Assembly: GCA_009649835.1 (NCBI GenBank)
Contig: PYCK01000237.1
Location: 1 to 22,118 of the forward strand
DNA length: 22,118 bases
Reading direction: 5' to 3'
Source of the DNA: Candidatus Methanocomedens sp.
GTDB lineage: Archaea > Halobacteriota > Methanosarcinia > Methanosarcinales > Methanocomedenaceae
Shown here: positions 1-6,339 of the stretch, in pieces
Layout: the number at the start of each line of letters is the position of its first letter
Numbering within the stretch: the stretch's first letter is position 1
The notes under the pieces: model-generated
The model's database searches: none
Told to the model about the DNA's origin: nothing
What the model saw: the letters and a program-made list of their open reading frames with translations, nothing else
Translations under genes and position numbers: made by a program

Positions 1-65
1 AGGGAATCATTACCTCCTCCTACCACTGCAATCTGGAGTTCTGCAGTTACAATACTCTCAGCCAT
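1..65 (-). CDS. N-terminal fragment of an unidentified protein, cut by the window edge
   Basis: Reading the minus strand from an ATG at 65-63 gives 21 open codons up to the window edge, beginning MAESIVTAELQIAVVGGG. A purine-rich GGGGG tract lies about 6-10 bases upstream of the ATG and could be a ribosome binding site. The VVGGG stretch could begin a nucleotide-binding fold, but 21 residues are too few to assign a family. It would be divergent from the TPR gene at 245, with about 180 bases of AT-rich sequence between them. The start is inferred; the product is unknown. Confidence 0.5.
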   Translation of the reverse strand, partial: MAESIVTAELQIAVVGGGNDS

Positions 66-114
66 TAAATTGCCCCCTTATAATTTGACAATATACTGGT
101 ACAGGGTTATGGTA

Positions 115-127
115 TAATAAATTATTA
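115..127. promoter_or_regulatory. AT-rich palindrome in the divergent intergenic region
   Basis: The sequence TAATAAATTATTA is a perfect dyad (6-bp arms, one-base centre) in the ~180-bp gap between the minus-strand gene ending at 65 and the TPR gene at 245. It could be a TATA element or an operator. A direct repeat GTCATTAT lies nearby at 158-165 and 171-178. Function is inferred only from position and composition. Confidence 0.25.
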
Positions 128-198
128 CACTATCCCCATGGCCGGTGTGGTTGCGATGTCATTATCCGAAGTCATTATTATGATACAGATTTTAACAT

Positions 199-228
199 TC
201 CCCTTCCATAAACCATATGTAAAGGGGA
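199..228 (+). promoter_or_regulatory. Hairpin overlapping the Shine-Dalgarno tract of the TPR gene
   Basis: TCCCCTT at 199-205 is complementary to AAGGGGA at 222-228, giving a 7-bp stem with a 16-nt loop. The right arm covers most of the GGGGAGG tract (224-230), the only ribosome-binding-like sequence before the ATG at 245. The tract-to-start distance is 14 bases, longer than usual. The stem could mask the site, but no conservation can be judged from one sequence. Confidence 0.25.
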
Positions 229-244
229 GGGCTATTCGTTAACG

Positions 245-1597
245 ATGGCAGAAATATATCCCGGCCCTGTGACCAGGTCACTGCTGATCCAACTGGGCTA
301 CAATGAAGCATTAATACAGGATATCCTAAACGGGCTCAATACTTTTTTCAAGGAGATAGGATTCCCTGAAATTAAAAGATCAATTTTTTCTGCCACCCAG
401 AAAAAGGATATAACACGACTGGTGGATTCGTTGAAGAAATTGATGGTCTCACTGGAAGACAAAGGCTTCTTCCGGCCAGATATTCCCCAACCGCTGCTTA
501 AGCTTCTGGTGAACGGCCTGAACCTGAAAAACGAGGATATTTTTGCGATCCTTGACAGGTCAGGTATACCTGATGAAATAAAAAGAAATGAGAAGGAATT
601 CCTTGTTTCATGTGCCGCCTTAACCCAGCTTGGTTACATCGTTATAAACGATATGGTAGAAGGAGTAAAAACGATCAGTGCAGGACGCCATGTATGTATC
701 GTGATTGATAGTTTTTCTACAGGTTCGATGGTTTTTATTGATTTCAGCCTGGATTCGATTACGGAAATAAATGTCAAGCAGGCATATAACCGCCAGGATA
801 ATTTATATTTCCTTAAAGATGTAGATGAAATACCAGGAATGGATGAAGATACATTTGACTTTATGACCGAATATTACTCATTCTTCCAGGTGACCACAGA
901 TATTGGTCTTAGTCATATTATTCATAATAACCTGGGTATTGCCTATGATACGGCAGGTATGTACAGGGAAGCTTTCACAGAGTTTGAGGAAGCCCTCAAA
1001 CTTGATCCTGATTATATTGAAGCCCACAATAACCTGGCTGTGATCTATGACAGGATGGGCAGGAATGAAAAAGCTATAGGGGAACTCCAGAAGGTATTAG
1101 GGCTCAACCCGGGATACACAGAAGGACACAGCAACCTTGCACATGTCTATACCGGGATGGGGCGATACGATGAGGCGATCTTTGAGCTTGAAAAAGCTCT
1201 GGGGCTTGATCCTGATTATGCACCGGCACATAACAGTCTGGGCCACATCTTTGCCAGACAAAAGAAATACCAGGAGGCAGTAAAGGAATTCCAGGAAGCT
1301 ATCAGGCTTGACACAAATTATACTATTGCCCATAATAATCTTGGACATGTCTATCTGGAGCTTGAGAAGTATGATGATGCGATAAAGGAGTTTGAGCAGG
1401 TCACAAAGCTGGATCCCGGGTTAACCGAGGCACATCAGGGTATGGGATTGGCCTGCTATAACAAGGGCAGGTATGATAAGGCAGCCCATGCCTGGGCCAG
1501 GGCGGTCTATCTAAAGCCGGAATTGATGGACAGCGTGCCTGATGAGTTGAAACTCAAAGTGAACATGGGCGTTTCAAGGTTCAGGTTCTCTGAATGA
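245..1597 (+). CDS. Tetratricopeptide repeat protein with an unassigned N-terminal region
   Basis: This 450-residue protein has no signal peptide or membrane segment and is probably cytoplasmic. Six consecutive TPR units of 34 residues cover about 224-427, with the usual pattern of N-N-L-G, Y/A-I and L-D-P at unit ends (for example HNNLGIAYDTAGMYREA and EEALKLDPDY). TPR solenoids bind partner proteins. The first ~220 residues are helical at the start, then become beta-rich (about 148-190, GRHVCIVIDSF and MVFIDFSLD); I do not recognise this part and see no clear catalytic triad. The ATG at 245 is the only good start; its GGGGAGG tract is 14 bases away. No operon partner is evident: the next gene has its own TATA-like promoter. 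The partner and pathway are unknown. Confidence 0.8.
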   Translation: MAEIYPGPVTRSLLIQLGYNEALIQDILNGLNTFFKEIGFPEIKRSIFSATQKKDITRLVDSLKKLMVSLEDKGFFRPDIPQPLLKLLVNGLNLKNEDIFAILDRSGIPDEIKRNEKEFLVSCAALTQLGYIVINDMVEGVKTISAGRHVCIVIDSFSTGSMVFIDFSLDSITEINVKQAYNRQDNLYFLKDVDEIPGMDEDTFDFMTEYYSFFQVTTDIGLSHIIHNNLGIAYDTAGMYREAFTEFEEALKLDPDYIEAHNNLAVIYDRMGRNEKAIGELQKVLGLNPGYTEGHSNLAHVYTGMGRYDEAIFELEKALGLDPDYAPAHNSLGHIFARQKKYQEAVKEFQEAIRLDTNYTIAHNNLGHVYLELEKYDDAIKEFEQVTKLDPGLTEAHQGMGLACYNKGRYDKAAHAWARAVYLKPELMDSVPDELKLKVNMGVSRFRFSE

Positions 1598-1628
1598 AAT
1601 TAACTGCAAACCGATTCGCAGTCAAGGC

Positions 1629-1644
1629 AAAAGATATATAAAAT
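1629..1644 (+). promoter_or_regulatory. Archaeal TATA-box promoter of the lipoprotein gene
   Basis: An A-rich BRE-like stretch followed by GATATATAAAAT lies about 50-60 bases before the TTG start at 1690. Transcription would begin near 1665, leaving a short leader that contains the GGAG site. This is the clearest TATA element in the window. The assignment rests on sequence match and position only. Confidence 0.55.
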
Positions 1645-1689
1645 CTACGTCTTCTTCTATATGTCAAAATTAAGAACGGAGATGTCAAA

Positions 1690-2490
1690 TTGATAAAGAA
1701 ATCAACAATCCGGTTGATCGTCCTGATGATCATTACTTCACTAATTATGCTTAGCGGATGTACACAGGCTCCCGATTCATCCATAGATTCAGATTCAGAT
1801 ACGCAGGATAACAAAAGTGAATCAAAAGACGGGGATTACATTTATGGAACTGCCGTGGTCGAATCAATCGAAATACTGGTTCTCGAATCATTTCCTGTAC
1901 AGATACATGTAGTTGCAAAAGGCTACCTGCCAGACGGATGTACCGAGATTGACAGGGTTGAAGAAAAAAGAGACGGCAATACATTCACAGTTACGATAAC
2001 AACAAAACGACCAAAAGATATGATGTGTACACAGGTCATTGTACCCTACGAAAAAGTGGTCCCGCTTGATGTTTACGGTTTGAAGGCAGGTACGTATGAC
2101 GTTAATGTCAACACTGTGACAGATTCCTTTGAACTCTCCATTGATAACATCATCGAAGATGTAGGGGGCGTTTTGGAGGCAAATGTCTTTACAGAGGATA
2201 ATAACGGCAGCTCAGTGGAACTGGCAACCGGCGATACCTTCCGGATCAAATTGAACGAGAACCCCACAACAGGATACCAGTGGACCCTGGAGACAACCCG
2301 TGGTCTTGAGATCATGAGTGACAATTACTTACCTCCCACCTCCGGACTTATAGGTGCAAGCGGCATTCACGAATGGGATATTAAGGCCACTGCCAGCGGG
2401 ACGCAGCAGGTGACGGGCGTGTACAGCCGTTCGTGGGAGAACCTGACCGGCAGCGAGCAAAGGTTTGCATTGACAGTGGAAGTTGAATAA
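1690..2490 (+). CDS. Lipoprotein with C-terminal chagasin-type (I42) cysteine-peptidase-inhibitor domain
   Basis: This is a 266-residue exported protein. The N terminus has a lysine-rich start, a hydrophobic segment (IRLIVLMIITSLIML) and a lipobox LSGC at residues 21-24, so it is probably anchored to the outer face of the membrane through a lipidated cysteine. The last ~95 residues carry the chagasin signatures in order: NPTTGYQW, a G-x-G-x-H-x-W-like loop (GASGIHEW), and VYSRSWE near the end, corresponding to the family's YxRPWE. Chagasin-type proteins occlude the active site of papain-family proteases. The middle (about 50-165) is beta-rich and unassigned. The start is TTG with GGAG 7 bases upstream; the nearby ATG at 1682 is out of frame and soon stops. 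The target could be a host, prey or self protease; this is inference. Confidence 0.8.
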   Translation: MIKKSTIRLIVLMIITSLIMLSGCTQAPDSSIDSDSDTQDNKSESKDGDYIYGTAVVESIEILVLESFPVQIHVVAKGYLPDGCTEIDRVEEKRDGNTFTVTITTKRPKDMMCTQVIVPYEKVVPLDVYGLKAGTYDVNVNTVTDSFELSIDNIIEDVGGVLEANVFTEDNNGSSVELATGDTFRIKLNENPTTGYQWTLETTRGLEIMSDNYLPPTSGLIGASGIHEWDIKATASGTQQVTGVYSRSWENLTGSEQRFALTVEVE

Positions 2491-2510
2491 ATCCATTAGT
2501 TGGAAGTTAA

Positions 2511-2515
2511 TTTTT
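2511..2515 (+). terminator. Possible T-tract terminator after the lipoprotein gene
   Basis: A TTTTT run lies 21 bases after the lipoprotein stop and is followed by a pyrimidine-rich plus strand. Archaeal RNA polymerase can terminate on short U-tracts without a hairpin. The gene downstream is convergent, so a terminator is expected here. The signal is weak. Confidence 0.3.
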
Positions 2516-2600
2516 CCACTCCTTCCACTCCTTCTACCCCTCTCAGTCCTTCTACCACTTATAGTCCTTCCAACCCTTCCAGTCCCTCTAGCACTTCCCC
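2514..2600 (-). repeat. Imperfect 9-bp repeat tract spanning the stop codon of the minus-strand DUF72 gene
   Basis: On the minus strand this tract reads as imperfect repeats of a valine/leucine-glutamate-glycine triplet (for example CTG GAA GGG). Before the TAA at 2561-2559 it encodes EGLEGLEGL. After the stop the same period and frame continue as VVEGLRGVEGVEGVE until another TAA at 2498-2496. The stop therefore sits inside the repeat tract. Slipped-strand expansion is the likely origin. Confidence 0.75.
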
Positions 2601-3482
2601 CACACTTCCGTACATCCCCTTATCCAGTTTCTCCAGCAGCGCTTTAGCATGAACACGTCTATCCCCCTCCACATCGATCACTTTCCAGCCCTGCGCTTTT
2701 ATCAACTCCTCCTTGCTGGCAGGGAACCGTGCATCCTCCTGCAGCACCTCTCGCAACGCCTTGACACCAGTGTATTGTGTGACCCTGGGAAACTTTCCCC
2801 CCTTCCTGTACACTTTCATCCGGGCGGCATCCTTGTACATCCTCCCGCCGTGGAAGGACAGGTACATTGACCCCGAACCGCTATCCTGCACTCTTTTATC
2901 TATCTCAAGCAGTTCGGCATCGTCGAACTGGTACAGGTTGTGCAGGCCGTGCCCGAACAGGCGGGAATACAAAATATCTGATTCAAATGCGGGCCCTGGC
3001 TCCCTGGACAGGTCCACGCAATGCACTATGTTAAACTCCTGCATCAATTTCACAAGTTCTTTACCGGGCGGGCCCCACCTTATCTCCCATACCAGCGTGA
3101 TATCATCAAGCCTGGCCCGGGATAGCAGGTCATTGATATTATCAACCGCCTGGTTTGGGTTAAATGACCGGGGCGTCTCCAGCACCAGCAGGTTGGAGTG
3201 CAGTCTCCTGCATATATCCAAATATGCTTCAAGCAGACCGCCTGCCCCCTTTGTGGGGCTTAGCAAATATTTGTGTGTCAGGTCGCGATGGCATTTGACT
3301 GAGAATGTAAAAGTTTCCGGCACCCGCCTTGCCCAGGAATCTACTGTTTTTAATGACGGGATATTATAGAATGTGGAGTTCACCTCAACAAAATCGAATG
3401 CCTTTGAATAGGCTTCCAGCGGGTCAGTGCCGGGTATATCAAAATATCCCCACCCTCCAGCTCCTATCCTGTATTCTGACAT
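2559..3482 (-). CDS. DUF72 (YecE-like) TIM-barrel family protein
   Basis: This 307-residue protein matches DUF72 by its landmark motifs: GAGGWGYF at the N terminus (family G-x-SGW-x-Y), VEVNSTFYNIP, FTFSVKCHRDLTH, and a later EIRWG (family EFR-x-x-W). DUF72 proteins have a TIM-barrel fold and no settled activity. I chose the ATG at 3482 because the family motif begins at once; the frame is open to 3626, but that extension overlaps the start of the divergent DUF72 gene and matches nothing. No Shine-Dalgarno site precedes it, and a TATA-like sequence ~25 bases upstream suggests a leaderless transcript. The C terminus ends in repeated EGL. It is a paralogue of the gene starting at 3533, but they have clearly diverged. 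Confidence 0.85.
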   Translation of the reverse strand: MSEYRIGAGGWGYFDIPGTDPLEAYSKAFDFVEVNSTFYNIPSLKTVDSWARRVPETFTFSVKCHRDLTHKYLLSPTKGAGGLLEAYLDICRRLHSNLLVLETPRSFNPNQAVDNINDLLSRARLDDITLVWEIRWGPPGKELVKLMQEFNIVHCVDLSREPGPAFESDILYSRLFGHGLHNLYQFDDAELLEIDKRVQDSGSGSMYLSFHGGRMYKDAARMKVYRKGGKFPRVTQYTGVKALREVLQEDARFPASKEELIKAQGWKVIDVEGDRRVHAKALLEKLDKGMYGSVGEVLEGLEGLEGL

Positions 3483-3488
3483 CACAAA

Positions 3489-3516
3489 AGTTAATCTATT
3501 GTTAATGATTATAACT
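3489..3516. promoter_or_regulatory. Shared divergent promoter region with an imperfect dyad between two DUF72 genes
   Basis: Only 50 bases separate the divergent starts at 3482 (minus) and 3533 (plus). The gap holds AGTTAATC (3489-3496) and GATTATAACT (3507-3516), which form an imperfect inverted repeat and also include TATA-like sequence for both directions. Both genes lack a clear Shine-Dalgarno site and may be leaderless. One regulator could control both; this is inference. Confidence 0.4.
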
Positions 3517-3532
3517 TTGATGGGTCTTTCAC

Positions 3533-4690
3533 ATGGGAACAATACGGCTTGGATGTTCGGGCTGGGACTATCGCGATTGGGTGGGCAGCCTGTATAAACG
3601 GGACGAACCTTCAAAATTAAAGGCATATACTTCTGTATTTAATACAGCCGAGATCAATTCCACTTTCTACAGCTACCCCAAGCCCGGGCTGGTGCTGGGC
3701 TGGGCTTCCCATTCACCTGATGATTTCCTGTTCTCGGTGAAGCTTAACCGCACTATCACCCATGAGAAACGGCTGGACACTGCCGCTGGAGTGGAGGATG
3801 ATGTGCAGAGGTTCTGCGACCTCTTACAACCACTTGAGAAGGCTGGCAAACTTGCATGTATCCTTATCCAGATTCCACCTTCCCTGAAATATTCGCACGC
3901 AATAGTAGAAGGATTTCTGGCGATCCTGCCGGATGGCATTCCTTTTGCCCTTGAGTTCAGGAACAGGACATGGCTCACCGATGATGCGTCCCGCCTGCTT
4001 GGGAACTACAATATTACCCCTGTTATGACAGATGGTCCGGCACTGCCAAAGCAGGAACTGGCTTCACCGGATATGGCCTACATCAGGTGGCACGGCAGGG
4101 GTGGTAGGGTGTGGTACAACTACCGCTATTCCAAACGGGAACTGGAACCCTGGGTCAAGAGCATCAGGAAACTTTCGGATGACGTTGATGTGCTGGGTTA
4201 TTTTAACAACCATTACCACGGCTATGCCCCTGAGAATTGCCTGGATGTGCTTGAGATGCTGGGTATAACCACACCCAATCAGGAACAAATGCATGAACAA
4301 CTCAGGACCGGGCAGGCAAGACCCGCCGCAAGAGCCACTACCCTGGCCGAATTTGCAAACCTTGAGGTCTCGTCCGATGAGATTGAAAAGATGCTGCTTG
4401 AGTTTACGGATGCCAGACGGCTTGAACGGGCCAGGCAGATAAAGGATGTGGAGATACTAAAGGAAGAGCCCGACCTGCTGGCTGCTGATGTGGGCGGATA
4501 TTCCATTTATATGGATTATAACGGCCGGTTCATCCTGCACGACTGCCAGGACTGGCAGCGGGGCACTGCAAGGCGCAGGATGTGTAAGCATGTTGCCGCA
4601 CTGTTGCTGTCATTGCCACCTGAGAAGGGCAGGCTGCTACTGGACCTGATCAAGGCCCAGAAATGGGATTTCAGGCCGTATACGGGTTGA
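3533..4690 (+). CDS. DUF72 protein fused to a C-terminal SWIM-like zinc-binding domain
   Basis: This 385-residue protein begins with DUF72 motifs: LGCSGWDYRDW (residues ~6-16), AEINSTFYSYP, FLFSVKLNRTITHE, FALEFRNRTW and YIRWHGRG. The DUF72 barrel spans roughly 1-245. After a linker, about 285-385 looks like a SWIM domain: a beta segment (GGYSIYMDYNGRFILHD), then H336-x-C338, a gap, and C351-x-H353 followed by a hydrophobic helix (VAALLLSL). A classical SWIM has CxC...CxH, so here the first cysteine is a histidine. SWIM domains bind nucleic acids or proteins. The fusion suggests a nucleic-acid-linked role for DUF72; this is inference. Start ATG at 3533 places the family motif six residues in. 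Confidence 0.8.
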   Translation: MGTIRLGCSGWDYRDWVGSLYKRDEPSKLKAYTSVFNTAEINSTFYSYPKPGLVLGWASHSPDDFLFSVKLNRTITHEKRLDTAAGVEDDVQRFCDLLQPLEKAGKLACILIQIPPSLKYSHAIVEGFLAILPDGIPFALEFRNRTWLTDDASRLLGNYNITPVMTDGPALPKQELASPDMAYIRWHGRGGRVWYNYRYSKRELEPWVKSIRKLSDDVDVLGYFNNHYHGYAPENCLDVLEMLGITTPNQEQMHEQLRTGQARPAARATTLAEFANLEVSSDEIEKMLLEFTDARRLERARQIKDVEILKEEPDLLAADVGGYSIYMDYNGRFILHDCQDWQRGTARRRMCKHVAALLLSLPPEKGRLLLDLIKAQKWDFRPYTG

Positions 4691-4757
4691 GACCCTTAGA
4701 ACTTCAGGTGTTCAGGACCAGTTCACAGAAACTTGGACTTGCAAGTGTAGCTGGAAA

Positions 4758-4770
4758 ACTTATTAAAATA
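4758..4770 (+). promoter_or_regulatory. TATA-like promoter upstream of the ArcS-like gene
   Basis: ACTTATTAAAATA lies 30-42 bases before the TTG start at 4800. Transcription would begin only a few bases before the GGTG site at 4791-4794, giving a very short leader. The DUF72-SWIM gene ends at 4690, so this gene pair may form a separate unit with ogt. The call rests on composition and spacing. Confidence 0.35.
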
Positions 4771-4799
4771 TCACGCATACCAGTACTTGTGGTGAAAAA

Positions 4800-5591
4800 T
4801 TGATAATACCCGAACATGAACGATCCGCTGAACCCCTGATCGGTGAAAATGTGATAAAACACCCTGATATGGTCAGGGCTGTTGAATGGGTTCTCACCGA
4901 ATATGAACCCCCAAAGCGGGAGATATGCATCTTTGTTCCGTGTTCAAAAGCAAAACCATATCATGAAAGTCCTTCCCATAAAATGTTTGACAGTATTATA
5001 TTCAGGCATCTCACTCATGACCAGGTCCACGTAGTGGTATTTGGTACCTGCGGCGTAACGCCCAGGGAACTGGATACCGAATATCCGTTTATGGATTACC
5101 AGTTCATGCTGGGGCGGTGTGACGTGCCTAAGGTCAAACGGGAATTCCACAAGTTAGAGAGCCAGAGACTGGCACGTTATCTTGAGTTGACAAAGCAGCA
5201 TTACAGACACAGGATAGCGTATTGTTTGGGAGATTTCAGGTTGGCCATGGAAAAGGCAGTGGAACTTAGCCAGGTCAAGGTGGATATTGTACCAAAACCC
5301 GGGACAATGGAAAAGCTCCATAATCCAGATTTAAAATTCAGCTTCGGAAGTCTTTATCACCAGGAATACCAGAGGGATTTCGATGAAGCTATCTGCCGGG
5401 CGGCTGGCCTGGATACTTCAAATGATGCAATAACAGATGTCCGGGCAACTTCAGATGATGCGGTAACAGATATCCGGGCAACTTCAGATGATGCGGTAAC
5501 AGATATCCAGACAACTTCAGATGATGCGGTAACAGATATCCGGAGAACAAATGTTCGAGTAACAGACGATTCAGATTGGTATATCATATAA
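4800..5591 (+). CDS. Stand-alone ArcS-signature (DUF5591) protein with an 11-residue repeat tail
   Basis: This 263-residue protein carries the archaeosine synthase signature PC-x3-KPY-x2-S-x2-H at residues 47-60 (PCSKAKPYHESPSH). In ArcS this region handles the lysine added to preQ0 at tRNA position 15. Further conserved-looking stretches are VVVFGTCGVTPRELDTEYPF and FMLGRCDVPK. Full ArcS proteins are much longer, with a TGT-like domain and usually a PUA domain; neither is present, so this is a truncated or specialised relative and activity cannot be assumed. Residues 206-249 are four copies of an 11-residue unit (TSDDAVTDIRA), acidic and probably disordered. The start is TTG with a weak GGTG site; the first methionine in frame is at residue 24. 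ogt follows after two bases, suggesting co-transcription. Confidence 0.75.
   Translation: MIIPEHERSAEPLIGENVIKHPDMVRAVEWVLTEYEPPKREICIFVPCSKAKPYHESPSHKMFDSIIFRHLTHDQVHVVVFGTCGVTPRELDTEYPFMDYQFMLGRCDVPKVKREFHKLESQRLARYLELTKQHYRHRIAYCLGDFRLAMEKAVELSQVKVDIVPKPGTMEKLHNPDLKFSFGSLYHQEYQRDFDEAICRAAGLDTSNDAITDVRATSDDAVTDIRATSDDAVTDIQTTSDDAVTDIRRTNVRVTDDSDWYII
5415..5546 (+). repeat. Four tandem 33-bp repeats coding for 11-residue units
   Basis: Copies lie at 5415-5447, 5448-5480, 5481-5513 and 5514-5546. Copies 2-4 are almost identical at the DNA level, while copy 1 differs at several bases (TSNDAITDVRA). A decayed fifth unit (ACAAATGTTCGAGTAACAGAC) follows. The repeat is in frame with the ArcS-like protein. 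Near-identity of the middle copies points to recent expansion, so copy number may vary between strains. Confidence 0.9.
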
Positions 5592-5593
5592 TT

Positions 5594-6058
5594 ATGGAAA
5601 AATATGCAATGGAATGCTTTTTTGCTAACAAAGTGAAAAGGTGGGTGGCTGTGAAAGCAGGTCCTGTGTCTATCAGGTCTGTGAAGTTATTTGAGCAACG
5701 TCCTGGTGATGAGAGAATGACCCTCCCGGTAACTTCTGACCTGCAAAGATACTTCATGGGAGAAAAAGTAGATTTCTCATCCTATGATGTGGACCTATCT
5801 TGTTTCACACCGTTCCAGCAGGAAGTGCTTACTGCCACCAGGTCCATCCATTGGGGCACTTGTATTACCTATTCCCAGCTTGCCAGTATGGTCGGCAGGC
5901 CAAAAGCAGTAAGGGCCGTGGGAAATGCCCTTGGGTCGAACAGGGTGCCTGTAATTATCCCATGTCACCGCATAGTCTCAAAACATGGGCCCGGTGGCTA
6001 TTCCCTGGGAGCAGGACTTAAACTGGAACTGTTGAGGCTGGAATCTATCGAATTCTGA
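5594..6058 (+). CDS. ogt: Methylated-DNA--[protein]-cysteine S-methyltransferase (O6-alkylguanine repair)
   Basis: This 154-residue protein removes alkyl groups from O6-alkylguanine in DNA by transferring them to its own cysteine, a single-use reaction. The hallmark IPCHRIV is present with the acceptor at C124, preceded by the helix-turn-helix and arginine-finger region (TYSQLASMVGRPKAVRAVGNALGSN). GGYSLGAGLKLELLRLE closes the domain as in the family. The N-terminal domain is short, typical of archaeal forms. I chose the ATG at 5594; an upstream TTG at 5576 would overlap the ArcS-like gene, and neither has a strong Shine-Dalgarno site. The two-base gap to the upstream gene implies translational coupling. 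Confidence 0.93.
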   Translation: MEKYAMECFFANKVKRWVAVKAGPVSIRSVKLFEQRPGDERMTLPVTSDLQRYFMGEKVDFSSYDVDLSCFTPFQQEVLTATRSIHWGTCITYSQLASMVGRPKAVRAVGNALGSNRVPVIIPCHRIVSKHGPGGYSLGAGLKLELLRLESIEF

Positions 6059-6292
6059 GTGATTACCCGGGCTCCTGCTTTTCAAGTGTAGCCGGTACAC
6101 TGGACTGAAGTGGTCAGGGCCAGTTATGTAATACGTAGGGTGAAGGCTGTCAATGGACGGGGCAGGTATGTGTACATGGCGATATTATTGTTACAGAGGT
6201 TACGAAAAAACAGAATAACATTCTGAATAAACTTAATTTATGCGCTTAAAAATGCAAAAATCGGGATATAACTTTCCGGTTAAATGCATTGC

Positions 6293-6307
6293 GATGATTT
6301 TATCATC
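6293..6307 (+). promoter_or_regulatory. Perfect GATGAT/ATCATC hairpin before the 6340 gene
   Basis: GATGAT, a three-base TTT centre and ATCATC form a perfect dyad 33 bases before the TTG at 6340. It could be an operator or a small RNA hairpin. The rest of the 281-base gap 6059-6339 holds a short AGTGTA/TACACT stem (about 6085) and AT-rich promoter-like sequence around 6225-6260. I see no gene, tRNA or mobile element in this gap. Confidence 0.35.
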
Positions 6308-6339
6308 TAATTTGATTTAATAGACCTTGGTGATTAGGT

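Noticed and set aside
2713..3369. Plus-strand 218-codon open frame opposite the DUF72 gene
   Set aside because: It lies entirely antisense to a gene with clear family motifs, and its serine/arginine/leucine-rich product looks like a shadow of the other strand.
5415..5546. Tandem repeats as a possible CRISPR array
   Set aside because: The units are contiguous with no unique spacers and are in frame with a protein.
5357..5587. Minus-strand frame with repeated SVTASSEVARI-type units
   Set aside because: It is only the antisense reading of the 33-bp repeats in the ArcS-like gene; the 33-bp period keeps every frame open.
4720..6110. Similar CAAGTGTAGCYGG sequences near 4742 and 6081
   Set aside because: The match is only about 13 bases, and the flanks differ in order and content, so a real dispersed repeat is not supported.
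6140..6224. Short GTG-initiated frame of about 28 codons in the gap after ogt
   Set aside because: There is no ribosome binding site and no recognisable sequence; chance is enough to explain it.
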